Of a stretch of DNA of 64,000 nt, positions 24,435-32,393 are shown in pieces (the stretch's first letter is position 1; each line of letters begins with the position of its first letter). The stretch is from Streptomyces subrutilus (GTDB lineage: Bacteria; Actinomycetota; Actinomycetes; Streptomycetales; Streptomycetaceae): NCBI RefSeq assembly GCF_008704535.1, contig NZ_CP023701.1:930001-994000 (forward strand), read 5' to 3'. The notes under the pieces were generated by a model. The model was not told the origin of the DNA. It searched no databases and saw nothing but the letters and a program-made list of their open reading frames with translations. The position numbers and the translations under genes are program-made.

Positions 24435-24755
24435 CTACGAGGCCGGTCTGACATCGACCCCCGACCGGGCAGCGGCCGCCATCTGGCTGATGAGGTCCTG
24501 GAGGAGCTCGCGGACGGGTGGCGGCATCGTGCCCTCGGTGGCGAGGAGGTGCCACTGGCCGCCGGGAATGCGCTGGTCGAGCCGCCGGAACTCCCCGAGC
24601 TGGTAGAGCAGCATCAAGGTGTCGAGGGCGTGCTGGGTTGGTGGCCAGTCGCGGTCCTTCAGCGTGCTGAGCAGGGCCGGGGCGGCCGTGAAGCGACTCA
24701 TCAGCCACTCGCGGGCGGCCTCGCCCGCGTGCCCGGCGGCAAGTTCCTCCTCGAC
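24435..24755 (-). CDS. Hypothetical protein, probably truncated at its 5' end
   Basis: The minus-strand frame is convincing from about 24755 (VEEELAAGHAGEAAREWLMS) to the stop at 24435 (FRRLDQRIPGGQWHLLATEG; VRELLQDLISQMAAAARSGV), about 107 residues of helical soluble protein. Upstream, a lysine run (GQKKKNKL) and unlikely sequence suggest that the natural start has been lost in a rearrangement near 24780. GTG 24755 and ATG 24701 are candidate starts. I do not recognise the family. Confidence 0.45.
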   Translation of the reverse strand, partial: VEEELAAGHAGEAAREWLMSRFTAAPALLSTLKDRDWPPTQHALDTLMLLYQLGEFRRLDQRIPGGQWHLLATEGTMPPPVRELLQDLISQMAAAARSGVDVRPAS

Positions 24756-24870
24756 CCGTGTGCTCAGCTTGTTCTTTTTCTTCTGACCTCGACGCCGAAG
24801 GTTGGGCGGGCAGCCGCGTGACCGTTGATCTGTGACGCGCCACAGCGCGCTGACCTGGCAAGATGCTTCC

Positions 24871-25116
24871 ATGGAAACTGGGTTCCCCTGGGGGTCTACA
24901 CCAACCGTCGATCTCCGCCCGTGGCGTGCTGACGCGATCGTGCTGTTCGACTGGCTGATGAGCACCGACCTGAACACCGTGCCGATCACGCACCCGGCTC
25001 AGAAGCAGGCTCTCGCAGACTTGCTGGCACGCCTGGAGGAGGTGGACATCATCGAGTCCACCGGTGAAGAGATCGCCGCAGCCCAGGCCGAGGTGGCCAA
25101 GAACATGGGTTGGTAG
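24871..25116 (+). CDS. Small hypothetical protein, 81 aa
   Basis: ATG 24871 begins an 81-residue soluble protein: METGFPWGSTPTVDLRPWRA, then AIVLFDWLMSTDLNTVPITH, QKQALADLLARLEEVDII and EEIAAAQAEVAKNMGW. Codon use is less extreme than in the core genes. Short proteins of this look, rich in acidic helix, are scattered in actinobacterial accessory DNA. I cannot assign a function. It lies about 140 bp before the transposase remnant. Confidence 0.6.
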   Translation: METGFPWGSTPTVDLRPWRADAIVLFDWLMSTDLNTVPITHPAQKQALADLLARLEEVDIIESTGEEIAAAQAEVAKNMGW

Positions 25117-25256
25117 GGACTCGCTCGAGGTTCGGGTCCCCTCGAAGGGCGCCTCGAACTGCGTCGCTCACATGGAGAATCACCGGACATGGGGGCGGCC
25201 TTCGTCTGATCATGTGCTCCGACCAAGGTGCACGTGACCACGACGAAGGCCGTGAG

Positions 25257-26433
25257 GTGAGTCTGCTGCCTGATGCTGTTCGGAGGGAAGCGTTCGCGGA
25301 GGCGTCACGCTTCCGGGGCGAGTTCTACGAGTGTCTGACCGCTCGGCGCGACGAACTGTTCGAGTTGGTGGACGCGGTGCTGTGTGCCGATGGTGCGGTG
25401 AAGTCCCCGGTGGACTTGACCCCTCTGCCCGAGCACCGTCGTGGGCACGGAGCGATGTACGGCGGCCTGAACCACGGCAGGATCGACGTCGACCGGCTCC
25501 GGACGCTGCTGGCAGGGCTGCCCCTGCCGCGGTTCGACGGCGGGCGCCTGGTCTTGGCGGTCGATGTGTCACCGTGGCTCCGCTCGGACAGCGCCGTGCT
25601 CAGCCGACCGACTGTTCTGTCACGTCTACGGCCGCGCTAAAACGGCCTCGCAGTTCATCCCGGGCTGGCCCTACTCTTTCGTGGCCGCACTGGAGCCGGG
25701 CGCCACATCCTGGACCGCGATCCTGGACGCGGTCCGGCTCGGACCGATCGACGACGCGACCGCGATCACCGCCGCCCAGCTCCGAGGAGTCGTTGAACGA
25801 CTCATCACCGCGGGGCAGTGGCAGGCCGGGGACCCGGCCATCGTGATCGTCAGCGATGCCGGCTACGACGTCACCCGCCTGGCCTGGGTCCTGCGCGACC
25901 TGCCCGTCGAGCTGGTCGGCCGGGTCCGCTCCGACCGCGTCATGCGCCTGCCGAAACCACCGAGGATGCACGGCGTCAACGGCCGACCGCCCAAGCACGG
26001 CCCAGAGTTCCGCTTCACCAAGCCGGAGACCTGGCCCGAACCCGCGACCACCACGGTCACCGACACCACCAACTACGGCAAGGCCGAGACCCAGGCGTGG
26101 GACCGCGTCCATCCAAGACTCACCCACCGCTCCTCCTGGCTCGACCACGATGGTGAACTGCCCCTGGTCGAAGGAACGCTGATTCGGTTGAAGGTCGAGC
26201 ACCTGTCGAAAGACCGGGACGCCCCACCGGTGTGGTTATGGTCCTCGAAGACCAGCGCGACCCCGGACGATGTGGATCGTTTCTGGCAGGCGTTCCTCCG
26301 CCGCTTCGACCTGGAGCACACGTTCCGCTTCGTGAAGCAGACCCTGGGCTGGACCATCCCGAAACTCCGCACCCCCGAGGCTGCGGACCGCTGGACCTGG
26401 ATCTTGATCGTCGCCCACACCCAGCTCCGACTA
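25257..26433 (+). mobile_element. Transposase remnant (DDE type, IS701/IS4-like): frameshifted and 3'-truncated
   Basis: GTG 25257 starts SLLPDAVRREAFAEASRFRG, and the frame continues through ALLAGLPLPRF-like sequence to LVLAVDVSPWLRSD, where the first catalytic Asp (DVSPW) lies. The frame then shifts by one base at about 25575-25590 and goes on as PCSADRLFCHVYGRAKTASQ, IVIVSDAGYDVTRLAWVLRD (second Asp), and FDLEHTFRFVKQTLGW (catalytic Glu region). Reading stops making sense at HTQLRLGR (26433), exactly where a 67-bp palindrome begins. About 60 or more residues are missing. It is therefore inactive. The left border is not clear; a GGCCTTCGTC motif near 25198 and GACGAAGGCC at 25241-25250 form an inverted pair flanking the start. 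Confidence 0.8.
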
Positions 26434-26497
26434 GGCCGTCTCTTTCGGATCTTGCCAGGCGTCGCGGGCCCGGCAAGATCCGAAAGAGACGGCCTAG
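26431..26497. repeat. 67-bp MITE-like palindrome with CTAG ends
   Basis: Two perfect 26-bp arms (26431-26456 and 26472-26497) surround a 15-base centre (26457-26471). Each arm begins with CTAG followed by GCCGTCTCTTTCGGATCTTG. The form is that of IS terminal repeats closed around almost no cargo, with CTAG as probable target duplication or part of the end. It sits exactly where the transposase reading stops on one side and where a cydB tail ends on the other. I infer an IS5-like element that was lost or shrunk after mediating a deletion. Confidence 0.8.
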
Positions 26498-26604
26498 TGG
26501 GCGTCGGCGATGTGTCGGGTGCCGACGCGCTTGCGGAAGACCCAGTAGGTCCAGCCCTGGTAGAGCAGGACGCCCGGGAGCGTCACGACTCCCGCACCGC
26601 CGCG
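26494..26604 (-). pseudogene. cydB: C-terminal remnant of cytochrome bd oxidase subunit II
   Basis: On the minus strand, VVTLPGVLLYQGWTYWVFRK followed by RVGTRHIADAH and a TAG at 26494-26496 matches the last helix and tail of CydB (LLYQGWTYWVFRKR is highly characteristic). The rest of the roughly 330-residue subunit is absent. Sequence to the right (26605-26628) is GC-only and unlike CydB. The stop codon lies within the CTAG of the palindrome. The cydA/cydB genes themselves are not in the window. Confidence 0.75.
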
Positions 26605-26628
26605 GCGGCCGCCCCGCGCCCGGGCGCC

Positions 26629-26647
26629 GTACGACAATCCGTTGTAC
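26629..26647. promoter_or_regulatory. Imperfect inverted repeat upstream of the SGNH hydrolase gene
   Basis: GTACGACAATCCGTTGTAC has 7-base arms (GTACGAC and GTTGTAC) with one mismatch and lies 31 bp before the start codon. It looks like a TetR-type operator (ACGGATTGT core on the minus strand). No TetR gene is adjacent; it may belong to the deleted neighbourhood. Confidence 0.35.
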
Positions 26648-26678
26648 GGGCCACATATCCGAGGGGCATGATGGACCC

Positions 26679-27905
26679 ATGAACGAGCGGAACGACGGCG
26701 TCCCGGGCGGCCCCACGGCGGCCGGAGCGACCGACTGGACCACCACGCCCGTCACCGCGGAGCTGCTGCGCGGCGCCCTGGACCTGGAGGTGACCGAGCA
26801 CGGCGTGCTCCCGCACCGGCTGCCCGCCCGGGCCCGCGCCCAGTGCGCGGACGGACAGCTCGCGATGGCCGAGGCCCAGCCCTCCGGCGTACGGCTCGCC
26901 TTCCGCACGCGGGCCACCACCGTCGAGCTGGACGCGCTGCGCACCCGGACGGCCTACGTGGGGGCCCCGGCCCGGCCCGACGGCGTGTACGACCTGCTCG
27001 TCGACGGCCGGCTGACCCGGCAGGCGGCGGTGAGCGGCGGCAACGTCCTGCTGGTGGACATGACCACCGGGGCCACCGAGACCCGGCCCGGCCCGGTCGG
27101 CACCGTACGGTTCTCCGGCCTGCCCGACCGGGCCAAGGACGTGGAGATCTGGCTGCCGCACAACGAGATCACCCAGCTCGTGACCCTGCGGACGGACGCC
27201 GCGGTGGAGCCTCCGGTGGACCGCGGGCGCGCCAGGTGGCTGCACCACGGCAGCTCGATCAGCCACGGCTCCGACGCGGCGAGCCCCAGCACGACCTGGC
27301 CCGCGCTCGCCGCCTCCCTCGGCGGCGTCGAGCTGACCAACCTGGGCCTCGGGGGCAGCGCGCTGCTCGATCCGTTCACCGCCCGCGCGCTGCGCGACAC
27401 CCCCGCCGACCTGATCAGCGTCAAGATCGGCATCAACCTGGTCAACACCGACCTGATGCGCCTGCGCGCCTTCGGGCCGGCGGTACACGGCTTCCTCGAC
27501 ACGGTGCGCGAGGGCCGTCCGACCGTGCCGCTGCTGGTCGTCTCGCCCGTCCTGTGTCCGATCCACGAGGACACGCCCGGCCCCAGCGTCCCGGACTTCT
27601 CCGAGTTCGGCGACGGCAGGATCCGGTTCCGGGCCGCGGGCGACCCCGCCGAGCGGGCGAGCGGCAAGCTGACCCTGGGCGTCATCCGCGACGAGCTGGA
27701 CCGCATCGTGCGGCAGCGGTCGGCCGAGGACCCGAACCTGTACCTGCTGGACGGCCGCGAGCTCTACGGCGAGGCGGACGCCGCCGAGCTGCCGCTGCCC
27801 GACGGGCTGCACCCGGACGCCGCCACGCACCGCCTGATGGGCGAGCGCTTCGCCGCCCGGGTGTTCGGCCCGGGCGGCCCCTTCGCCGCCCGCAGCGACG
27901 CCTGA
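26679..27905 (+). CDS. SGNH/GDSL-type hydrolase with N-terminal beta domain
   Basis: The protein has 408 residues, with no signal peptide. Residues 20-180 form a beta-rich jelly-roll-like domain. WLHHGSSISHGSDAASPSTT (about residues 187-206) is the block I nucleophile region, with a GSS serine in place of GDS. LTNLGLGGSALLDPF gives block II glycine, ISVKIGINLVN block III (Asn), and PDGLHPDAATHRLMGERFA block V with the catalytic Asp and His. This domain pairing is found in esterases and carbohydrate esterases (SGNH_hydro_3 type). It is likely to deacylate a small ester or sugar. It is convergent with the hydrolase gene, overlapping its 3' end by 142 bp. Confidence 0.83.
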   Translation: MNERNDGVPGGPTAAGATDWTTTPVTAELLRGALDLEVTEHGVLPHRLPARARAQCADGQLAMAEAQPSGVRLAFRTRATTVELDALRTRTAYVGAPARPDGVYDLLVDGRLTRQAAVSGGNVLLVDMTTGATETRPGPVGTVRFSGLPDRAKDVEIWLPHNEITQLVTLRTDAAVEPPVDRGRARWLHHGSSISHGSDAASPSTTWPALAASLGGVELTNLGLGGSALLDPFTARALRDTPADLISVKIGINLVNTDLMRLRAFGPAVHGFLDTVREGRPTVPLLVVSPVLCPIHEDTPGPSVPDFSEFGDGRIRFRAAGDPAERASGKLTLGVIRDELDRIVRQRSAEDPNLYLLDGRELYGEADAAELPLPDGLHPDAATHRLMGERFAARVFGPGGPFAARSDA

Positions 27906-28744
27906 CCCTCCGCCGGCGCCCGACCGGAACCTCCGGCCTGCGCGGGACCGGCGCGGTCCGCCCTCCGGCGTCCCCGTCGGCCGATCTCGTCGAGGACGCG
28001 GCCGGCGGGGACGGGCGGGGCCGCGGGTCCGGGCGGGCCGGTCAGGGCCGCCGGGAGCGGTGCCAGGCCGAGCAGACCGAGGGTCAGGGCCGTGGCGAGC
28101 CGGTGCCAGGTCCGGTACCCGCGCAGCATGGCGTGGCCGCCCTCGGGCATCGCGACGCCCAGGGTGCGGGCGCCCACCTCCTGTGCGCGGGCCAGATGGC
28201 TCCAGGTGCCCCCGGCCGAGGTCACCCGGTCCTGCGGGTCGTGCAGGGCGACCACGCGGCGGCCGGCGAGCTGCCCGACCGGTTCTCCCGGCGGGCACCA
28301 GGGGGCGAGGGCCACGATGCCCCGGACCTGCGGTTCGGCGGCGATCCGCAGGGCCGCCCGGGCTCCCATCGAGTGGCCCACGAGTACGACCGGGACCGGT
28401 CCGGCCAGCTCCGCGACGGCGGCCAGGGCGTCCCGCGCGTCGCGGACCGGGTCCTCGCGGCGGCCGTTCCAGCCCCGGTGGCGGTAGCGCACGTGCCCGA
28501 CGAGCACCCGGTCGAGGAGGGTGGCGCGTACCAGGCCGGAGGCGAGCGGCCGCATGCGCGCGGCGGGCAGGTTGAGGGCGGGCGGGGGGCCGAGGGCGTC
28601 CGCGCGGCCGCCGTGCAGCAGGAGCACGGCGGCCGCGGGGCGGTCCGGTGCCCGGCGGATGCCGAGGCTCCCGTGGCCGTCGGCCGCCGGTGCGGAGCGC
28701 GCGTGCGGCTCCCCCGGGCGGGGGGCGGGTCCGGCGACGCTCAT
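27764..28744 (-). CDS. Alpha/beta hydrolase (dienelactone hydrolase-like), coupled to the CFA synthase gene
   Basis: ATG 28744 overlaps the stop of the cyclopropane synthase gene (ATGA), so translation is coupled. The fold shows AAAVLLLHGGRADALGPPPA (oxyanion loop), VPVVLVGHSMGARAALRIAA (nucleophile Ser in GHSMG), RRVVALHDPQDRVTS (acid Asp) and VAMPEGGHAMLRGYR (His). The hydrolase fold ends near residue 245. The remaining 80 or so residues are low-complexity and overlap the convergent SGNH gene, so the natural end may be shorter than the open frame. The substrate is probably a lipid or acyl ester, inferred from its partner. Confidence 0.8.
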   Translation of the reverse strand: MSVAGPAPRPGEPHARSAPAADGHGSLGIRRAPDRPAAAVLLLHGGRADALGPPPALNLPAARMRPLASGLVRATLLDRVLVGHVRYRHRGWNGRREDPVRDARDALAAVAELAGPVPVVLVGHSMGARAALRIAAEPQVRGIVALAPWCPPGEPVGQLAGRRVVALHDPQDRVTSAGGTWSHLARAQEVGARTLGVAMPEGGHAMLRGYRTWHRLATALTLGLLGLAPLPAALTGPPGPAAPPVPAGRVLDEIGRRGRRRADRAGPAQAGGSGRAPAEGQASLRAAKGPPGPNTRAAKRSPIRRCVAASGCSPSGSGSSAASASP

Positions 28745-30036
28745 CGGCGCCGCTCCGCGGACCGCGGTGCGGTGCGGGTGAGGAGCAGTTGCCGGACGTC
28801 GAGGTAGTGGGAGCGGAAGCCGGCTTCGGAGTAGGCGAGGTAGAGCTCCCACATCCGGCGGAAGGTGTCGTCGAAGCCGAGGGCGTCCACCTGTGCGGCG
28901 TGCGCGGTGAACCGCTCGCGCCACAGCCGCAGCGTCTCCGCGTAGTGGTCGCCGTAGCCGTGGTCGCAGGCGACGCGCAGTCCGGCCGCCGTCGCGTTCT
29001 GCTCGATGGCCTCGCGCGACGGGATCAGGCCGCCGGGGAAGACGTACTTGCTGATCCACGTGTGGGTGCGGCCGGTGTGCAGCATCCTCTCGTGCGGCAT
29101 GGTGATGGCCTGGAGGGCGATCCGGCCGCCGGGGGCCAGCGCGTCGTGCAGGGCGGTGAAGTAGACCGGCCAGAAGTCCGCGCCGACCGCCTCGATCATC
29201 TCGACGCTGACGACGGCGTCGTACGAGCCCTCGACGTCGCGGTAGTCGCACAGCCGTACCTCGGCCCGGTCCCCCAGCCCCGCGGCGGCGATGCGCCGGC
29301 GGGCCAGGTCGCGCTGCTCGGTGGAGAGCGTCACGCTCACCACGTCGGCCCCGCGCGCGGCGGCGCGCAGCGCGAGTTCGCCCCAGCCGGTGCCGATCTC
29401 CAGGACCCGGGTGCCGGGGCCGACCGCCGCGAGGTCGAGCAGCCGGTCGATCTTGCGGTGCTGGGCGTCCGGGAGGGCTTCGGGACGGGCCGGGAAGGAC
29501 GTGAAGACCGCCGACGAATAGGTCATCGTCTCGTCGAGGAAGAGCTCGAAGAGCGCGTTCGACAGGTCGTAGTGGTGGCTGACGTTCTCCTTCGCCCCGG
29601 TGACCGTGTTGCGCTGCGCGTCCGGCCGGCGGCTGACCCACGCGCCCCGCAGGCGTCGCAGCGGCGCGGGGACGAGCTCGTCGAGGTGCGAGGCGAGCAC
29701 GGTGAGCAGGCCGGGCAGGTCGTCGCTGTCCCATTCGCGGGCCATGTAGGACTCGCCGAAGCCGATGAGGCCCTGGCCGCCGATCCGCCGGTAGAAGGCG
29801 TCGGGATCGTGCAGGATCAGGGTCGGTCCGGTGCCCGCGGACCGTCCGGCGCCGGTCGCCGTGCGCAGCGGCAGCCGGGCCAGCGCCCTTCCGACGAGCA
29901 GCCGGGCGACGGCCGTGTGTCCGGGCCGGGTCCGGGGCCGGGCCGTCACGTCGGGCCAGGCCGGAGCGTCGACCCGGCGGGGCGCCGGCGGTGCGGTGTG
30001 CGGGCGTTCGGTGAGCGGAGGGAGGGAGAGGGTCAC
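28741..30036 (-). CDS. cfa: Cyclopropane-fatty-acyl-phospholipid synthase family methyltransferase
   Basis: The GTG at 30036 is preferred because AGGAAGG precedes it by 10 bases; ATG 30069 is an alternative. The result is 431 residues. Features: NVSHHYDLSNALFELFLDET, MTYSSAVF (the CFA signature), the SAM loop RVLEIGTGWGELALRAA, VSVEMIEAVG (the bicarbonate-binding Glu region) and HTWISKYVFPGGLIPS. The product would methylenate or methylate unsaturated phospholipid acyl chains at the membrane. Actinobacterial relatives include enzymes making 10-methyl branched or cyclopropane acids. It shares an operon with the alpha/beta hydrolase. Confidence 0.88.
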   Translation of the reverse strand: MTLSLPPLTERPHTAPPAPRRVDAPAWPDVTARPRTRPGHTAVARLLVGRALARLPLRTATGAGRSAGTGPTLILHDPDAFYRRIGGQGLIGFGESYMAREWDSDDLPGLLTVLASHLDELVPAPLRRLRGAWVSRRPDAQRNTVTGAKENVSHHYDLSNALFELFLDETMTYSSAVFTSFPARPEALPDAQHRKIDRLLDLAAVGPGTRVLEIGTGWGELALRAAARGADVVSVTLSTEQRDLARRRIAAAGLGDRAEVRLCDYRDVEGSYDAVVSVEMIEAVGADFWPVYFTALHDALAPGGRIALQAITMPHERMLHTGRTHTWISKYVFPGGLIPSREAIEQNATAAGLRVACDHGYGDHYAETLRLWRERFTAHAAQVDALGFDDTFRRMWELYLAYSEAGFRSHYLDVRQLLLTRTAPRSAERRR

Positions 30037-30285
30037 TGCGCGGTGCCTTCCTGGGGTGGCGGCGGCCATCGGTCCGGACGGGCGGGTCGCCGTCGGAGTG
30101 CCGGGCTCCCGGGGCGGGTCGCCGGCGGGTGCCGCGCCGCCCCGCGACGGCCCGTCCCGCGTGGTTCGCGGCGGCGGGGGGCGCGGATTGGTCCGATCGG
30201 GGGAACGGAGCGAGCCGGGCTGCTCGTACGGGGCCGTTCCGGCGGGCGGCTCGGGTGCGTCCCGCCCGCCCGCGGCCCCTGCGGC

Positions 30286-30432
30286 TCAGTGGGCCGGGGC
30301 TCCGTACTCCGCGTGCTGGGTGTGGAAGCCGTACCGCTCGTCGGGGTCCTCGGAGTCCAGGGCGGGGAACGAGGTGCGGCGGGCCTCGGCCCGGGCCTGT
30401 TCCACCAGCCGGTCGAACTCTTCGTCGGTCAT
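30286..30432 (-). CDS. Small acidic protein, 48 aa
   Basis: An ATG at 30432 starts a 48-residue frame (TDEEFDRLVEQARAEARRTS, then FPALDSEDPDERYGFHTQ and AEYGAPAH) that is too regular in amino-acid usage to be chance. It is soluble and highly charged. It is 250 bp upstream of the cfa gene on the same strand. The function is unknown; it could be a small regulatory protein of the lipid operon. Confidence 0.55.
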   Translation of the reverse strand: MTDEEFDRLVEQARAEARRTSFPALDSEDPDERYGFHTQHAEYGAPAH

Positions 30433-30493
30433 GTCGATCGCCTCACGGTTTCCCCTCCCCCTTGATTCGCCGCAGGCACGCCACGGGATTGGC

Positions 30494-30531
30494 GAGGGGG
30501 TGAGGGGGTGAGGGGGTGAGGGGGTGAGGGG
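30494..30531 (+). repeat. G-rich octamer tandem repeat, potential G-quadruplex
   Basis: The unit GAGGGGGT occurs four times in a row plus a partial fifth (30494-30531), giving five runs of four or five G separated by TGA. On the plus strand this can form a G-quadruplex. It lies between the small acidic gene and the broken molybdopterin oxidoreductase, outside any gene. Confidence 0.85.
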
Positions 30532-30544
30532 CGGGCGGGACGGG

Positions 30545-31040
30545 TCATCCGACGGTGACGAGGACGCTGTGCCAGCCGCTCGCCCCGTCGGGGATGGTCC
30601 CGGTGCGCCGCTCGGTCTGTACCCGGCCGGTGCCGTCGGTGGCGCGGACGGCGAGGGTGTGGCCGCCGGGCGTGGTCTTCCAGGGGCGGGACCACTGGCG
30701 CCAGGTGTCGCGGGTGTCCTGGACGGCGAGGTCGGCGTCGTGCCAGGGCCCGTCGTCGGTGCGCACCTCGACCCGTCGGATGCCGCGGTGCTGGGCCCAG
30801 GCGACGCCGGCGACCGTGACCGTGCCCGGGGCGGGCCGGGCGAACGGCTGGGGGGTGTCGATGCGGGCCTCGGTCTTGACGGGGGCACCTGCGGGGCCGG
30901 CTCCGCTTGACCCAGTAGGCGTCACAGGCGCCGAAGGTGGTGAGCTCGATGTCCTCGATCCATTTGCCGGCGGACACGTAGCCGTACAGGCCGGGCACCA
31001 CCATCCGGACCGGTACGGGCACTGCGGGTGGCGGTGCCGA
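30545..31040 (-). pseudogene. Molybdopterin-dependent (sulfite-oxidase-type) oxidoreductase, C-terminal remnant
   Basis: In one minus-strand frame, VPVRMVVPGLYGYVSAGKWI and EDIELTTFGACDAYWVKR match the end of the molybdopterin domain of sulfite oxidase/YedY-like enzymes. Near 30896-30912 the frame changes and APVKTEARIDTPQPFARPAP, VTVAGVAWAQHRGIRRVEVR, WRQWSRPWKTTPGGHTLAVR and RATDGTGRVQ make the Mo-co dimerisation domain, ending at 30545. The N-terminal Moco pocket with its cysteine is absent. The remnant is thus truncated and frameshifted. Streptomyces genomes normally carry an intact membrane-bound relative of about 520 residues. Confidence 0.8.
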
Positions 31041-31183
31041 CCACCACCCGCAGCGGATCCCGTCCTGCCGGGCCGGCCGCGGGGGCCGGGTCCTGCGCAC
31101 AGGACTCCGCGCCGCGGCGAGGACGGGTTCATCCGGCCCTGGCCACCCCGTTCATCGGCCGGGCCGGAGGCTGTCGGTCCCGG

Positions 31184-31423
31184 TCAGGCGTTGACGCAGG
31201 TGTTGCCGAAGGCCGGGTTCAGCAGGCCGATGACGTTGACGGAGTTGCCGCAGGCGTTGACCGGGATGTGGACCGGGACCTGGATCAGGTTGCCGGACGC
31301 GACGCCCGGCGAACCGGCCGCGAGGCCCTGTGCGCCGGCGTCGGCCGAAGCGGCGGACGCGCCGCCGACCACCGCGGCTCCCACCGCCAGTGCGAGTCCT
31401 GCGGTCTTCAGAACACGGGACAT
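31184..31423 (-). CDS. Short chaplin
   Basis: ATG 31423, behind GGGAGG, encodes 79 residues: a Sec signal (VLKTAGLALAVGAAVVGGAS followed by AASA) and one chaplin domain (GNLIQVPVHIPVNACGNSVN, then VIGLLNPAFGNTCVNA). Two cysteines form the intrachain disulfide. Short chaplins (ChpD-H) self-assemble into amyloid-like surfactant films on aerial hyphae and spores and need no sortase motif; none is present. This gene is the best single marker that the host is a Streptomyces. It resembles the ChpE/ChpH group. It stands alone, downstream of nothing obvious. Confidence 0.93.
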   Translation of the reverse strand: MSRVLKTAGLALAVGAAVVGGASAASADAGAQGLAAGSPGVASGNLIQVPVHIPVNACGNSVNVIGLLNPAFGNTCVNA

Positions 31424-31597
31424 GAATGCCTCCCACAGAAGTGCGTTCCCGGCGCGCTCCATCGTGCGCCGGTCCGGGGCCGATGGTTTCGCACCCCACG
31501 ACGAGCATTTCGGCACGGTCACGGGCCCGGCTTGGCCCCCGTGGAGCGCTTCCCTCGAACGGATGACGGCGACCCGCCGGATGGACGGCGGCCTGCG

Positions 31598-32188
31598 CTA
31601 CGGCCGGGGCCGCGCTCCCGCCCCGCCGGCCGGCTTGGGGCGGACGGTGCCGGGGAGGCAGGTCACGGCCGGGTTGTAGGTCTCGTAGCGGCCCTTGGGG
31701 TTCGCCTTCCAGAGCCACAGGTGCAGGGCGTAGTGGATCGGCTGGCCCGGGAAGTTGCCGGCGCGCGGACCCGTGAACCGGGTGCCGAAGAGGCTGGGGC
31801 GGTCGTCGTCGGTGGCCGCGTTCTGGTCCCGGTCGTAGACCAGCCACTGGACCCCGACGAGGCGCTTGCCGCCGCGGCCGTCGTCCTCGTAGAACAGCGC
31901 GGCGGGCTTGGCCGGGTCGACGGAGTTGTCGTAGGCGTGGTTGAAGTGCGGGTAGCCGAGCGAGCCCGAGCCCGCCCGGTCCGTGACGCAGTACTTGTCC
32001 GGGACGTAGCCGGCCTTCACCGCGTTGGCGTGGAGCTGGTAGGCGGCGGTCGCCCGGTAGACGACGGCGCGCTGGGTGGCGGCCGCCCGGTCCGAGGCGG
32101 TGGCCGCGGACGCGGCGGTGGGGACGGCGACGGCCGACAGCGCGAGCGCGGCGGCTGCCGTGAGGACCGGGGCGGTACGTCGGGCCAT
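31598..32188 (-). CDS. Secreted protein of unknown function
   Basis: ATG 32188 follows AGGAG. The 196-residue protein has a signal peptide (RRTAPVLTAAAALALSAVAV, cleaved near ASAATA) and a globular part: AVVYRATAAYQLHANAVKAG, YVPDKYCVTDRAGSGSLGYP, FNHAYDNSVDPAKPAALFYE, KRLVGVQWLVYDRDQNAATD and IHYALHLWLWKANPKGRYET, with a C-terminal CLPG. Two cysteines could pair. Similar exported proteins are frequent in actinobacteria and have no assigned activity; no catalytic motif is visible. It is divergent from the P450 gene. Confidence 0.75.
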   Translation of the reverse strand: MARRTAPVLTAAAALALSAVAVPTAASAATASDRAAATQRAVVYRATAAYQLHANAVKAGYVPDKYCVTDRAGSGSLGYPHFNHAYDNSVDPAKPAALFYEDDGRGGKRLVGVQWLVYDRDQNAATDDDRPSLFGTRFTGPRAGNFPGQPIHYALHLWLWKANPKGRYETYNPAVTCLPGTVRPKPAGGAGARPRP

Positions 32189-32393
32189 GTGCGGACTCCT
32201 CGGGAGGGCGGGCTGCGGCACCAGCCCTTCCCCGGCGGGGAGGCGTCCGACACCCGGCCCGGCCGTCCGGCGGACGCCCGGTCGCCCGGTCGGCCGGGGC
32301 GACTCACTCGAACGGGCAGGGGACCGTTTCGCGCCGCGCCCCCGCAGGGAACCGGTGGGTCCGAGAACCCGAGTGTCACGGAGGGCGTGGAAG

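Noticed and set aside
26629..26647. A firm operator call for the SGNH hydrolase gene
   Set aside because: The arms are short with a mismatch and no regulator is adjacent, so it is listed only with low confidence.
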